Below, piece by piece: positions 17,231 to 25,862 of a stretch of 46,933 bases of DNA. Source of the DNA: Candidatus Yanofskybacteria bacterium RIFCSPHIGHO2_01_FULL_41_26 (GTDB lineage: Bacteria > Patescibacteriota > Minisyncoccia > 2-02-FULL-40-12 > GWA2-44-9). The stretch's first letter is position 1; every line of letters starts with the position of its first letter. The stretch covers positions 1-46,933 of the forward strand of contig MGJB01000002.1 in NCBI GenBank assembly GCA_001794055.1, written 5' to 3'. The position numbers and the translations under genes are program-made. A model generated the notes under the pieces. It made no database searches, was not told where the DNA came from, and was given only the letters and a program-made list of their open reading frames with translations.

Positions 17231-19354
17231 ATGGACATAAAAACTTATAAAGAAGAGTTTGCCGGGAAGCCATTAATGGTTGAATTTGGTCGTCTTGGTG
17301 GACAAGCCAATGGTTCTTGCCGGATTCAGTATGGCGAAACGACGGTGCTTGTTAACGCCACTATGTCGGCTCACCAGAAACAGGTTGACTATATGCCCCT
17401 CTCGGTTGATTACGAAGAAAAATATTATGCCGCTGGAAAGATAAAAGGTTCGAAATGGATAAAACGCGAAACCCGTCCTTCGGACGAGGCCATTTTGACC
17501 GGTCGAGTAATTGACCGTTCAATTCGCCCTCGTTTTAATCACAACATCAGAAATGAAATTCAGGTTGTTGCAACCGTGCTTTCTTTCGACGGAGTTAACG
17601 ACCCTGACATGCCTGCACTTTTTGGCGCTTCGCTGGCACTTATGACTTCGGATATTCCTTTTGACGGACCCATTGCCGGGGTAAGGGTCGGCAGGATTGG
17701 AGGCAAGCTTGTTTTCAACCCAACTTATAAGGAAAGAACTGAAAGCGATTTTGACATTATTGTTGCGGGAACAGCCAATAAAATAAACATGATAGAAGCT
17801 GGTGCCAAAATAGTTCCTGAGAAAGATGTAACCGAAGCTATCGCTGCTGGCTTTAAAGAATTTCAGAGTTTAATTAAATTGCAGAATAAAATTGCTAAAG
17901 AGTTTGCTTCCAAGAAAAAAGAACTATCGGTGTTTACTCACGACGAGGCATTGGTATTGGCGGTTAGAAATTTTGCTGATACAAAATTAGAGAAAGCTCT
18001 TTATGCTCCCGGTAAGAATAAAACTGAATTTTACGAAGGATTGGGTCAGATCAAAGACGACTTGATGATTTATATCAAAGAACAGTATAAAGAGTATCCT
18101 GAATTAAGTAAAAAAATTGACGAGGCTGGATCTGTCTATGAAGAAGAAATAGACCGTATCGTCCACAGAAATATTATTGATCCGCCGGCTGGCGGAGAAA
18201 AAAGACCCGATGGCAGAAAGACCGATGAATTAAGACCGTTGAACGCCGAGGTCGGCATTCTTCCCCATTCCCACGGAACAGGACTATTTAATCGCGGCAC
18301 CACTCAAGCGCTTTCTATTTTGACTTTAGCAGCTCCTGGACTTGAACAGTGGATAGAGACGATGGAAATAGATCTTACCAAAAAGCGTTTTATGCACCAT
18401 TATGTTTTTCCTCCTTTCAGTGTCGGAGAAGTCGGCCGAATGGGCGGAGGCGGCCGCCGTGAAATTGGCCATGGAGCTTTGGCTGAAAGATCGCTTGAAC
18501 CAATTATTCCCGCTAAGGACAAATTCCCATACACCATTCGTGTTGTTTCAGAAATCCTCTCTTCAAACGGATCATCGTCTATGGCTTCGGTCTGTGGTTC
18601 TACTTTGGCTTTGATGGATGGCGGAGTTCCTATCAAATCCTCCGCTGCTGGCATTGCTATGGGTTTGATGTTGGACGAGAAGGGTGAGAAGTATAAAATT
18701 CTTACCGATATTCAAGGTCCAGAAGACCATCACGGCGACATGGATTTGAAAGTTGCCGGAACCAAAGATGGCGTAACTGGAATGCAAATGGATGTAAAAG
18801 TTGAGGGAATTACTGTTGAGATAGTTGAAAAAACGTTGATTCAGGCCAAAAAAGCTCGCTTGGAAATCTTAGCGGCTATGGAAAAGGCAATCAGCACTCC
18901 TCGGCCGGAATTATCTCCGCATGCTCCCCGAGTAGAAACGATTAAAATTAATCCTGCCAAGATCGGAGCTCTTATCGGTCCGGGAGGCAAGATAATAAAT
19001 GAAATTATTGAAAAAACCGGGGCTGAAATTGATATTGAAGATGACGGCTCGGTGTTTGTGACTTCTCTAACTCCTGAAGGGATGAAAAAGGCGTTGGCCC
19101 TGATTCAAGAAGTTACATATGAACCACAACCTGGAGACGAATTTGATGGTACGGTGGTAAGCATCAGAGATTTCGGGGCTTTCGTAGAAATAATACCTGG
19201 TAAAGACGGGATGGTCCACATATCAGAAATCAGTACACAAAGAGTAAATAAAGTGACTGATGTTCTGAAAATGGGCCAGAAGGTTCATGTTTGGGTCAAG
19301 GCCGTTGACGATATGGGGAAGATAAGTTTGACGATGAAGCCCCCTAGAAGATAA
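17231..19354 (+). CDS. pnp: Polyribonucleotide nucleotidyltransferase
   Basis: PNPase catalytic repeats, KH (IGALIGPGGKIINEI) and S1 (GDEFDGTVVSIRDFGAFVEIIPGKDGMVHISEI). Start placed at MDIKTYKEE rather than the track's 17117. Confidence 0.97.
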   Translation: MDIKTYKEEFAGKPLMVEFGRLGGQANGSCRIQYGETTVLVNATMSAHQKQVDYMPLSVDYEEKYYAAGKIKGSKWIKRETRPSDEAILTGRVIDRSIRPRFNHNIRNEIQVVATVLSFDGVNDPDMPALFGASLALMTSDIPFDGPIAGVRVGRIGGKLVFNPTYKERTESDFDIIVAGTANKINMIEAGAKIVPEKDVTEAIAAGFKEFQSLIKLQNKIAKEFASKKKELSVFTHDEALVLAVRNFADTKLEKALYAPGKNKTEFYEGLGQIKDDLMIYIKEQYKEYPELSKKIDEAGSVYEEEIDRIVHRNIIDPPAGGEKRPDGRKTDELRPLNAEVGILPHSHGTGLFNRGTTQALSILTLAAPGLEQWIETMEIDLTKKRFMHHYVFPPFSVGEVGRMGGGGRREIGHGALAERSLEPIIPAKDKFPYTIRVVSEILSSNGSSSMASVCGSTLALMDGGVPIKSSAAGIAMGLMLDEKGEKYKILTDIQGPEDHHGDMDLKVAGTKDGVTGMQMDVKVEGITVEIVEKTLIQAKKARLEILAAMEKAISTPRPELSPHAPRVETIKINPAKIGALIGPGGKIINEIIEKTGAEIDIEDDGSVFVTSLTPEGMKKALALIQEVTYEPQPGDEFDGTVVSIRDFGAFVEIIPGKDGMVHISEISTQRVNKVTDVLKMGQKVHVWVKAVDDMGKISLTMKPPRR

Positions 19355-19452
19355 CGCTCCGCCCCCTCCCCATTTTCGACCTATTGCTTGCGCCTTCGGT
19401 CTCCTACAGAGATTCGAAAGGCGGCCAAAGCACGCTTCTCCGAGATCGGACA

Positions 19453-19573
19453 AATGCTCAAATTAGATCTCAATTTGCTTAATAAATCTTAGCATCCGTT
19501 TCTCCTTCGACAAGCTCAGGATTTTCTGGCTAAGATTTATTATCTAAGAAAATTATCAACTAATTTGAGCATT
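19453..19573. repeat. Palindromic element B, copy B1
   Basis: Outer stem AATGCTCAAATTAG/CTAATTTGAGCATT, inner stem AATAAATCTTAGC/GCTAAGATTTATT; homologous to B2 at 24062-24179. Confidence 0.8.
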
Positions 19574-19684
19574 GCGTTATTTTGGGCAATGGTGGCCATG
19601 ATTGGATTTTTGCCCTGTGTGTTGTTTGGTGGTCAGTTGTAGCTTCGATACAGAAAGGTCTAGTGGTCGTCACCTGACGAACTG

Positions 19685-19715
19685 CTGGCTCCCCTGTCTC
19701 GGGGCTTTTATTTTT
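19685..19715 (+). terminator. Terminator-like hairpin
   Basis: GGCTCCCCTGTCTCGGGGCTTTTATTTTT. Confidence 0.5.
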
Positions 19716-19837
19716 AAATGTTTACAACTTATTTCCTGATTGTGTTAAAATAAAATAGTTAAAAGTTTATCGAGTTCATCATGTTTATAAAGTTAACTTT
19801 AAGAACTTTATAACTTTACGAACTTTCAACTATCTCT

Positions 19838-21214
19838 ATGGCAGACGATAATAACACTACAAAAAATATGGATATAAATGATTTGGTCAGGGAATTAAGC
19901 AAGAGTCCTACAAGTCCAGTGCCCCCTTCGCCTTCTCCTGCGCCTCAAGCGCCGAGGCCGGCTTTTCCTTCTCCTCCTCCTCCGATTACTCCTTTCCAAC
20001 CAAAACCATCGGAAATGCCTCGACCCCAGTTTAATGCTCCTCCTCGACAGTTTGACAAACCCATGCCTACCGACAAACAGGCAATTCAGCCAAAACCAGC
20101 TCCAACAGCCCCAACTCCAACCATGCCTACTCCTGCTGTCCCCCTTCCGACTCCAGGGGTCAAAGAATATCAGTCATCCATAAGAACGATGAATGAAGAT
20201 ATTTCCAGACTTAAACAAGGCCAAAAACCGACGGGAATCGACGTTCCAAGAAAGGTTGAACAGGTTGTTCCTGCTCCGGTGACACCTTCTCCAACTAAAC
20301 CAGTGATACCGAGTCCACAATTAAAAGTTCCAAGCGTAAATCTTGGTGAAACACAAAAAACCGGGCCCATAGCTCAATCAAAAGATGTTTCTAAGCCGCC
20401 CGCAATTCCGAAAGTAGAGCCGAAACCTCAAATTTATATTCCTCAAGAAGGCCAAAAAGGCGGCAACAGAAATATGCTTTTTATCGGAATTGGCGCCGCG
20501 GCCATAGTGGCGGGATTTTCGTATTGGTTCTTTGTTTTAAGATTGCCGGCCTCTGATTTTATAGTTGAATTACCCACTCCTGTTCCGACAGCTATGACAA
20601 CTCCGACTCCTGTTTTGAGCGATATTTTTGCAAATTTAGAAAACCAAACGGTCTGTACCTCTGAATGCACTCCAAGTTCTTTTTTTGAAGATATTAATGA
20701 GCAACCGATTAGCGGAGGGCAATTCAAGTTTCTTTATTTTAGTGAAAACAACACATTGCGAACGATTGCTCAGTTGTTTGATGATTTCAAATTGGTTTAC
20801 CCGGGTAGCCTGAAAGGCTTATTAGGAGAAGATCGTGGAATATTTGTTTATGGTCAGAAGGAAATATTTGACCAAAAAGGCCTGATTAGAACCGATTCCA
20901 TAGTTGAAAAACGCTTGGTACTTATTAATGAAGCAACAGACTCCATCGCAGTTTCTCAACTGTTGAAAGAATGGGAAACAGATATGCCGAATAATTTAAG
21001 AGAAATATTTTTACTTGAATTAAAGAGGCAGACGAGCCAAGCTTTTTCTGATAATTTTTATCGAGGGGTCAGTATAAGATATCAAAATTTTGCATATTCA
21101 GACAAAAGCATAGATTATGCGGTTGTCGCTGCTCCTAATGGCAAATCATATTTGGTTATAGCCGGTTCAAGAGAAGCTATGTACGCAACAATAGATAAAC
21201 TCCTAGGCTTTTAA
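19838..21214 (+). CDS. Hypothetical Pro-rich protein with single TM and C-terminal extracellular domain
   Basis: 458 aa; long Pro/Ala-rich N-term, TM MLFIGIGAAAIVAGFSYWFFVL. Confidence 0.85.
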   Translation: MADDNNTTKNMDINDLVRELSKSPTSPVPPSPSPAPQAPRPAFPSPPPPITPFQPKPSEMPRPQFNAPPRQFDKPMPTDKQAIQPKPAPTAPTPTMPTPAVPLPTPGVKEYQSSIRTMNEDISRLKQGQKPTGIDVPRKVEQVVPAPVTPSPTKPVIPSPQLKVPSVNLGETQKTGPIAQSKDVSKPPAIPKVEPKPQIYIPQEGQKGGNRNMLFIGIGAAAIVAGFSYWFFVLRLPASDFIVELPTPVPTAMTTPTPVLSDIFANLENQTVCTSECTPSSFFEDINEQPISGGQFKFLYFSENNTLRTIAQLFDDFKLVYPGSLKGLLGEDRGIFVYGQKEIFDQKGLIRTDSIVEKRLVLINEATDSIAVSQLLKEWETDMPNNLREIFLLELKRQTSQAFSDNFYRGVSIRYQNFAYSDKSIDYAVVAAPNGKSYLVIAGSREAMYATIDKLLGF

Positions 21215-21217
21215 TGG

Positions 21218-21401
21218 GGTGACACATTGTGTATAACCTGTTGTCACTATCAAGCAATGTCACCAATAACCACTTGTCCAAGCAAGTGGTTATTGAATCA
21301 TTTTACTTATTTAAAGCCAATTTTTCATGGTGACATGGTGACATTATCACCATGTCACCATGGTGTCACCTTATCCACAGTTTTGCTATTGCAATGTCAC
21401 C
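21218..21401. promoter_or_regulatory. Operator-like array of TGTCACC/GGTGACA sites with DnaA-box-like TTATCCACA (21371-21379)
   Basis: Sites at 21218, 21242 (TGTCACT), 21258, 21329, 21337, 21353, 21364, 21395; also hairpin CAATAACCACTTG...CAAGTGGTTATTG. Confidence 0.7.
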
Positions 21402-21417
21402 ATCGACTTTATATAAT
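21389..21417 (+). promoter_or_regulatory. Sigma70-like promoter overlapping the array
   Basis: TTGCAA (21389-21394), 17-nt spacer starting with TGTCACC, TATAAT (21412-21417). Confidence 0.65.
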
Positions 21418-21423
21418 TAGTTT

Positions 21424-21540
21424 AGATCTTTGGCTGGTGGTCTGACACACAAGTGGATCATTGGCATTTTTCCTCGCAAGAGGACAGGAGGCGCAGAGCT
21501 CACACTACATATTTTTTAGGAGCGTTCTGCGCCTTTTTTG
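21424..21540 (+). ncRNA. Candidate structured small RNA with intrinsic terminator
   Basis: Downstream of the promoter, no credible ORF, TCCTC-GCAA-GAGGA GNRA-type hairpin, then GGCGCAGAGCTC...GAGCGTTCTGCGCCTTTTTT. Confidence 0.45.
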
Positions 21541-21550
21541 ATTTTTTGTT

Positions 21551-21687
21551 TAATTCTGAATAGGTGACACAACCTCTATGCATGACTGCGGGGTGCACTT
21601 TTTTAAAATATTACTAATTTTAAAAAAGCACACACCCTCCGCCGGTTGCATAGTTGTCAGATGACAACTGGCCATAGAGGTTCAAAC
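21551..21687 (+). repeat. Element A, copy A2
   Basis: GTGACACAACCTCTATGCATGACTGCGGGGTGCACTTTTTTAAAATATTACTAATTTTAAAAAAGCACACACCCTCCGCCGGTTGC...GGCCATAGAGGTTCAAAC. Confidence 0.75.
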
Positions 21688-21822
21688 TTTCACTGATTTT
21701 GGCTCAAAGGGCCGGTTTTATTTTGCAAAAGTTGTCTCAGGTAGAGTTTAGATTCTAGTTGAGGTCAGACACCTCAAGAGCTTACCACTTTCTCGCTCGG
21801 TCGCTCACAAGGCCGGTTTGAC

Positions 21823-21850
21823 TTGACAAAAAGATTGAAAGTATTATAGT
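21823..21850 (+). promoter_or_regulatory. Promoter of 21894 ORF
   Basis: TTGACA (21823-21828), 16 nt, TATAGT (21845-21850). Confidence 0.6.
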
Positions 21851-21893
21851 TATGTAACTTTCGTGCCAAGAGCAAGAGGGTGGGAGGTAGGAA

Positions 21894-22103
21894 ATGAGAG
21901 TCGAGTTCGTGCCGATTGTTGGATTCCTCGTAAGTTTTCATCGCGCGATAAAAATGCAGTCACTACAAAGAAACAGCGTCATTTCAGTATGGGATGGCAG
22001 TGATTATGTTTTTGGTCCGTTTACAATTTCTGCAATCATTTCTTACGGTTTTCTTCAGTTAATTATTGTGATTCTTGCTTTGTGTAAATCATTTTTAGCA
22101 TAA
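21894..22103 (+). CDS. Small hypothetical membrane protein (69 aa)
   Basis: GGGAGG RBS, promoter upstream, terminator downstream; C-terminal TM. Confidence 0.6.
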   Translation: MRVEFVPIVGFLVSFHRAIKMQSLQRNSVISVWDGSDYVFGPFTISAIISYGFLQLIIVILALCKSFLA

Positions 22104-22117
22104 CAATCAAGTTTATT

Positions 22118-22144
22118 TGCCCCATCTCGCTTTGGGGCTTTTTG
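22118..22144 (+). terminator. Terminator
   Basis: GCCCCATCTCGCTTTGGGGCTTTTTG. Confidence 0.7.
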
Positions 22145-22182
22145 TTTTTAGATAAGCCGTTGATCTTACTTTATCAATGGAA

Positions 22183-22285
22183 GTTTGAATCTTTGTTGCC
22201 AATCGTCACCTGTTTACCCAAACAACCGGCGGAGGGAGAGGCTTTTTACAAAATTAGTAAATTTTAAAAGCGAAACCCTAATCCA
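22183..22285 (-). repeat. Element A, divergent copy A3
   Basis: Minus: GGGTTTCGCTTTTAAAATTTACTAATTTTGTAAAAAGCCTCTCCCTCCGCCGGTTG...TTGGCAACAAAGATTCAAAC. Confidence 0.55.
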
Positions 22286-22449
22286 TTAGAGGGACTTATG
22301 GAGTTCGGCAGAACGAGTACGAGGCAAAATTTTAGCAAGAGTTTATGCCGTGCCCGAGAATGGGTTAGGGTTGAGCTTTGCTTTTTAAAACAGAATAGTT
22401 ATTATATTAAACATCATACTAACTATCGCAGGAGGGGCGATGCGCTTTT

Positions 22450-23994
22450 TTGTCCATACGGCTTTTTTCTTCAGCAATCAACGGTATAGATGCCCAGCTC
22501 ATAGAGGTAGAAGTTGACTCAACTCCCGGTATTCATGCTTTTAATATTGTTGGTCTTCCTGACAAGGCAGTCCAAGAATCTAAGGATAGGATTGCCTCGG
22601 CTATCAAAAACAGCTCTTTAGCCGCCCCCAACTCAAAACACAGGAAAATTATCATAAATTTGGCTCCAGCCGACCTCAAAAAAGAAGGACCTTCTTATGA
22701 TTTACCCATTGCCGTCGGTTATCTGATGGAAACTAAGCAAGTCCAGTTCGATTCTTCTCAAAAATTGTTTATCGGGGAGCTTTCTTTAGACGGTTCCCTA
22801 AAGCACACCAATGGCATCTTGGCCACGGCGATTTTGGCGAAAAAGCTGGGTTTTAAAGAGCTGGTAGTCCCCTATTCTAATCTTGCTGAAGCTCAAATAG
22901 TTCAAGGCCTAAATGTTGTCGGAGCCAAGAATGTAAAGGAAGTGTTTGATCATCTTAATAATACACGACCCCTATCTGCCAAATATCTCAAAACTTCTAA
23001 TTTGTCGGAAGAAAAAGATGAGGACTTGCTAATGTCTATAAAAGGCCAAGAAACAGCAAAAAGAGCTTTGATTGTTGCAGCGGCCGGAGCTCATAACATT
23101 CTGATGTCGGGCCCCCCAGGTTCTGGCAAGACACTTTTGGCTAAGGCATTAGCCGAACTGTTACCTAAAATGTCTTTTGAAGAAGCGATTGAAGTGGCTA
23201 AGATATATAGTTCGGTCGGACTCATTAAGAACTCTCCCCTGTCTTTCAAACGGCCATTTAGAAGTCCGCATCACACAACATCTGCTCCGGCAATGGTTGG
23301 CGGAGGTACTTGGCCAAAACCGGGAGAAATAAGTTTAGCCCATCGAGGTGTTTTATTTCTGGACGAGCTTCCTGAATTTCCAAGAAATGTTTTGGAAAGT
23401 TTGCGACAACCACTGGAAGAAGGCACTATCTCTGTTTCTAGGGCCTCAAGCTCGGTTATTTTACCGGCTAACTTCACTTTAGTAGCGGCAATGAATGCCT
23501 GTCCTTGTGGTAATTTTGGTGAAGAGAAGGGGGTCTGTTACTGCTCCCCTATTCAGGTTTTAAATTACAGAAAGAAAGTGTCCGGGCCGTTGCTGGATAG
23601 AATAGATATTCAAATAAACGTTCCGCGCGAAACAATTGGCTCTGTCGATTCGCCCCTAAGCAAGGCTTCGGGGATAAAAGTAGGCGAAATAAAGGGTCAA
23701 ATAAATAAAGCCAAGGAGGTTCAGTTGGCCAGATTCAAGAATACCGGCCTTTTGGCCAATTCCGAGATTGATTACAAAAATATAGATAAATATTGTGTTT
23801 TGGATTCAGGAGCAGAAAATCTGCTTAAACAAGCCATTAATTTTAAAAATCAGTCATTAAGGGCGTATCACAAAACCAAGAAATTGGCCCGCACCATTGC
23901 CGATTTAGACGGTTCGGAGTCAATCAAAGAGCAACATGTGGCTGAAGCGGTAAATCTTCGCATGAATGAGAAGATGTTGAACGAGTTGGCATAG
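22450..23994 (+). CDS. comM: YifB/ComM family Mg-chelatase-like AAA ATPase
   Basis: TTG start after AGGAGG; GIHAFNIVGLPDKAVQESKDRI, GPPGSGKTLLAKAL, FRSPHHTTSAPAMVGGG, CPCGNFG. Confidence 0.95.
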   Translation: MSIRLFSSAINGIDAQLIEVEVDSTPGIHAFNIVGLPDKAVQESKDRIASAIKNSSLAAPNSKHRKIIINLAPADLKKEGPSYDLPIAVGYLMETKQVQFDSSQKLFIGELSLDGSLKHTNGILATAILAKKLGFKELVVPYSNLAEAQIVQGLNVVGAKNVKEVFDHLNNTRPLSAKYLKTSNLSEEKDEDLLMSIKGQETAKRALIVAAAGAHNILMSGPPGSGKTLLAKALAELLPKMSFEEAIEVAKIYSSVGLIKNSPLSFKRPFRSPHHTTSAPAMVGGGTWPKPGEISLAHRGVLFLDELPEFPRNVLESLRQPLEEGTISVSRASSSVILPANFTLVAAMNACPCGNFGEEKGVCYCSPIQVLNYRKKVSGPLLDRIDIQINVPRETIGSVDSPLSKASGIKVGEIKGQINKAKEVQLARFKNTGLLANSEIDYKNIDKYCVLDSGAENLLKQAINFKNQSLRAYHKTKKLARTIADLDGSESIKEQHVAEAVNLRMNEKMLNELA

Positions 23995-24061
23995 GTATCG
24001 CTCAACCCCACCCCCCCATTTACTGGCCTGTTGGTTACGTCCTCCGGATCTTCGTCAGACA

Positions 24062-24179
24062 AATACTAAAATTAACCTTCAATTTGCTTAATAAATTTCA
24101 GCAACCGTTCCTCCGCCTGCTGGCGGATTTTCCGGCTAAAATTTATTGTATAAGCAAATTATCGGTTAATTTTAGTATT
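24062..24179. repeat. Palindromic element B, copy B2
   Basis: Outer stem AATACTAAAATTAACC/GGTTAATTTTAGTATT, inner AATTTGCTTA/TAAGCAAATT and AATAAATTT/AAATTTATT. Confidence 0.8.
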
Positions 24180-24268
24180 GTGTTGCCTGGCGAAACCAAA
24201 CGGCCTCAAATGGGGATGGGGTTTCGCTCAAAGCCAATAAATCGGCTCAAAAGGCCGGTTTTTTGGCC

Positions 24269-24297
24269 TTGCAATTTTATTTAAGTTGTGGTATAAT
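24269..24297 (+). promoter_or_regulatory. Sigma70-like promoter
   Basis: TTGCAA (24269-24274), 17 nt, TATAAT (24292-24297). Confidence 0.65.
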
Positions 24298-24333
24298 TAG
24301 TTTATTCTGAAGAAGTACTGAACAGGAGGACGA

Positions 24334-24504
24334 GATGGATTTCTGGCAAGTTCACGGAATTTGGTTCCTTATCTTCATCATGATGTTCCCACGGTTGACG
24401 ATGTTGTTCGCCGTGACGGTGCCGTTCGGCTGGCTCGCTTGGCTGGGCTGGGTATTCACCCCCTCCCTCCGTACGCGTAGAGGTTGCGGGGTGCTATTGA
24501 AATA
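24334..24504 (+). CDS. Small membrane protein, possibly truncated (56 aa)
   Basis: AGGAGG RBS; MDFWQVHGIWFLIFIMMFPRLTMLFAVTVPFGWLAWLGWVFTPSLRTRRGCGVLLK*. Confidence 0.65.
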
Positions 24505-24507
24505 AAG
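24478..24507 (-). repeat. Element A end fragment (A5)
   Basis: Minus CTTTATTTCAATAGCACCCCGCAACCTCTA, like A4 CTTATTTCAATAACACCCCACAACCCCT and A1 CTTATTTCAATAGTTCACACAACCTCTA. Confidence 0.55.
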
Positions 24508-24543
24508 TGCTGGGCGGAACGAAAGTTCCGCGCGGAACTTTTA

Positions 24544-24573
24544 AAAACCACCGATTTCGGTGGTTTTTAGTAT
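24544..24573. terminator. Bidirectional terminator
   Basis: AAAAACCACCGATTTCGGTGGTTTTTAG. Confidence 0.7.
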
Positions 24574-25700
24574 TTAAGGAGGGGATTTCTTGCTCCGTGG
24601 ACTTCAAAGTGAAGGTGGCAGCCCGTAGAGCGGCCTGTTGAGCCCATGATGCCTATTAATTGGCCCTTGGCGACGGTTTGTCCGGAGAGAATGACTATTT
24701 TGCTTAGATGGGCGTAGAGAGTTTCTGTGGCGTTAGGATGGTTTAATTTAATGAATTTACCAAATCCGCCGTTATATCCAACAGCATCAGCTGTTATTGT
24801 GTTGCCGTCGGCTGCTGCATAAATAGGGGTTCCGCAAGAATTGGCCAAGTCAGCACCGTTTCTTCCGTGGAGTCCTTGGCTTATTCTTCCTTGAGTCGGG
24901 ATCATAAAATAGTCGCCCAAGTTAGGAAGGTATGAAAACCTCTTAGCAATTGCCGACTGTGCTCCTGGTTTTGTTATAATAAGAGACTTTATCTGTCCAT
25001 CCGGAACAATCAATTCCTCATTTATTTCCAAAGGCTGGCCTTCCTTGAGGTCATTGAATGCTAATATTTTGTCTGAAGGAATCCCATACTTCTTAGCGAT
25101 TGAAGTCACTGTTTCACCATTTTTAACTTTGTGAATAACTCCGGAAACTGGAGGAATTCTCAAGACTTGGTCAGGTTTTATGCTGTTTGCATTTGCTAAA
25201 TTATTAGCCCAGATAATAGAATCAACACTTACACCATAGTCGGAAGCAACAAAAGACAACAAATCTCCGGTCTGGACCGTGTATTCGACTATCTGATTGC
25301 GTTTAAATCCAATTTCTATATAGTCGGTTATGGTTGGGTTGCTGGCTATTACAGAGTTTTCTTGGATTGTTGAGGGGTCAAGATTATTGGATTCTTCCCC
25401 TCCTTGGCCAAGATTTTGGCTACTTAAGGCGGTTAAACTATTAATGTAAGCTAATTGATTTTGGGATTGAGTGATATTAATTATTGATGCTGAAGTTTCC
25501 TCTATGTAATTTCTAATAAGATTACTAAACAGGTTTGTTTGTCCTTCGCTGGATGCTCCTTTAAATATCAAGACCAAAAAAACAAGTGTTAATGTTCCAT
25601 AAAAATTGAATAAACGGCTTGTTGTAAAGCTTTTAAATTTAGGCCAAAATGACCCTTCCCTTCCGAATTTTATCGAAAGAGTTTTTAAGTTTTGGAGCAA
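24567..25700 (-). CDS. LysM-domain M23 peptidase
   Basis: Two LysM repeats (YTVQTGDLLSFVASDYGVSVDSIIWANNL; HKVKNGETVTSIAKKYGIPSDKILAFN) and M23 domain (HGRNGADLA...GCHLHFEVHG). Confidence 0.93.
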   Translation of the reverse strand: MLQNLKTLSIKFGREGSFWPKFKSFTTSRLFNFYGTLTLVFLVLIFKGASSEGQTNLFSNLIRNYIEETSASIINITQSQNQLAYINSLTALSSQNLGQGGEESNNLDPSTIQENSVIASNPTITDYIEIGFKRNQIVEYTVQTGDLLSFVASDYGVSVDSIIWANNLANANSIKPDQVLRIPPVSGVIHKVKNGETVTSIAKKYGIPSDKILAFNDLKEGQPLEINEELIVPDGQIKSLIITKPGAQSAIAKRFSYLPNLGDYFMIPTQGRISQGLHGRNGADLANSCGTPIYAAADGNTITADAVGYNGGFGKFIKLNHPNATETLYAHLSKIVILSGQTVAKGQLIGIMGSTGRSTGCHLHFEVHGARNPLLKY

Positions 25701-25862
25701 CTTACTAATAGTTTTTTAATTAGTTAAACTCGGCTCATTTACACGTTTTTGGCCAAATAAAGCAAAAATCCTCTTGCGAGAATTTCCTATTGAGTTTATC
25801 ACTTTTTGAGTCAAAAAGTCAATTTGGTTGTCAACACAATAATTCGGTGGTATTTTTCTTGG

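Noticed and set aside
21218-21401. Chromosomal replication origin
   Set aside because: Only one clear DnaA box and no dnaA/dnaN/rpmH neighbours; kept as an operator array instead.
22298-22489. 63-aa ORF before comM
   Set aside because: Overlaps the comM start and lacks protein-like composition.
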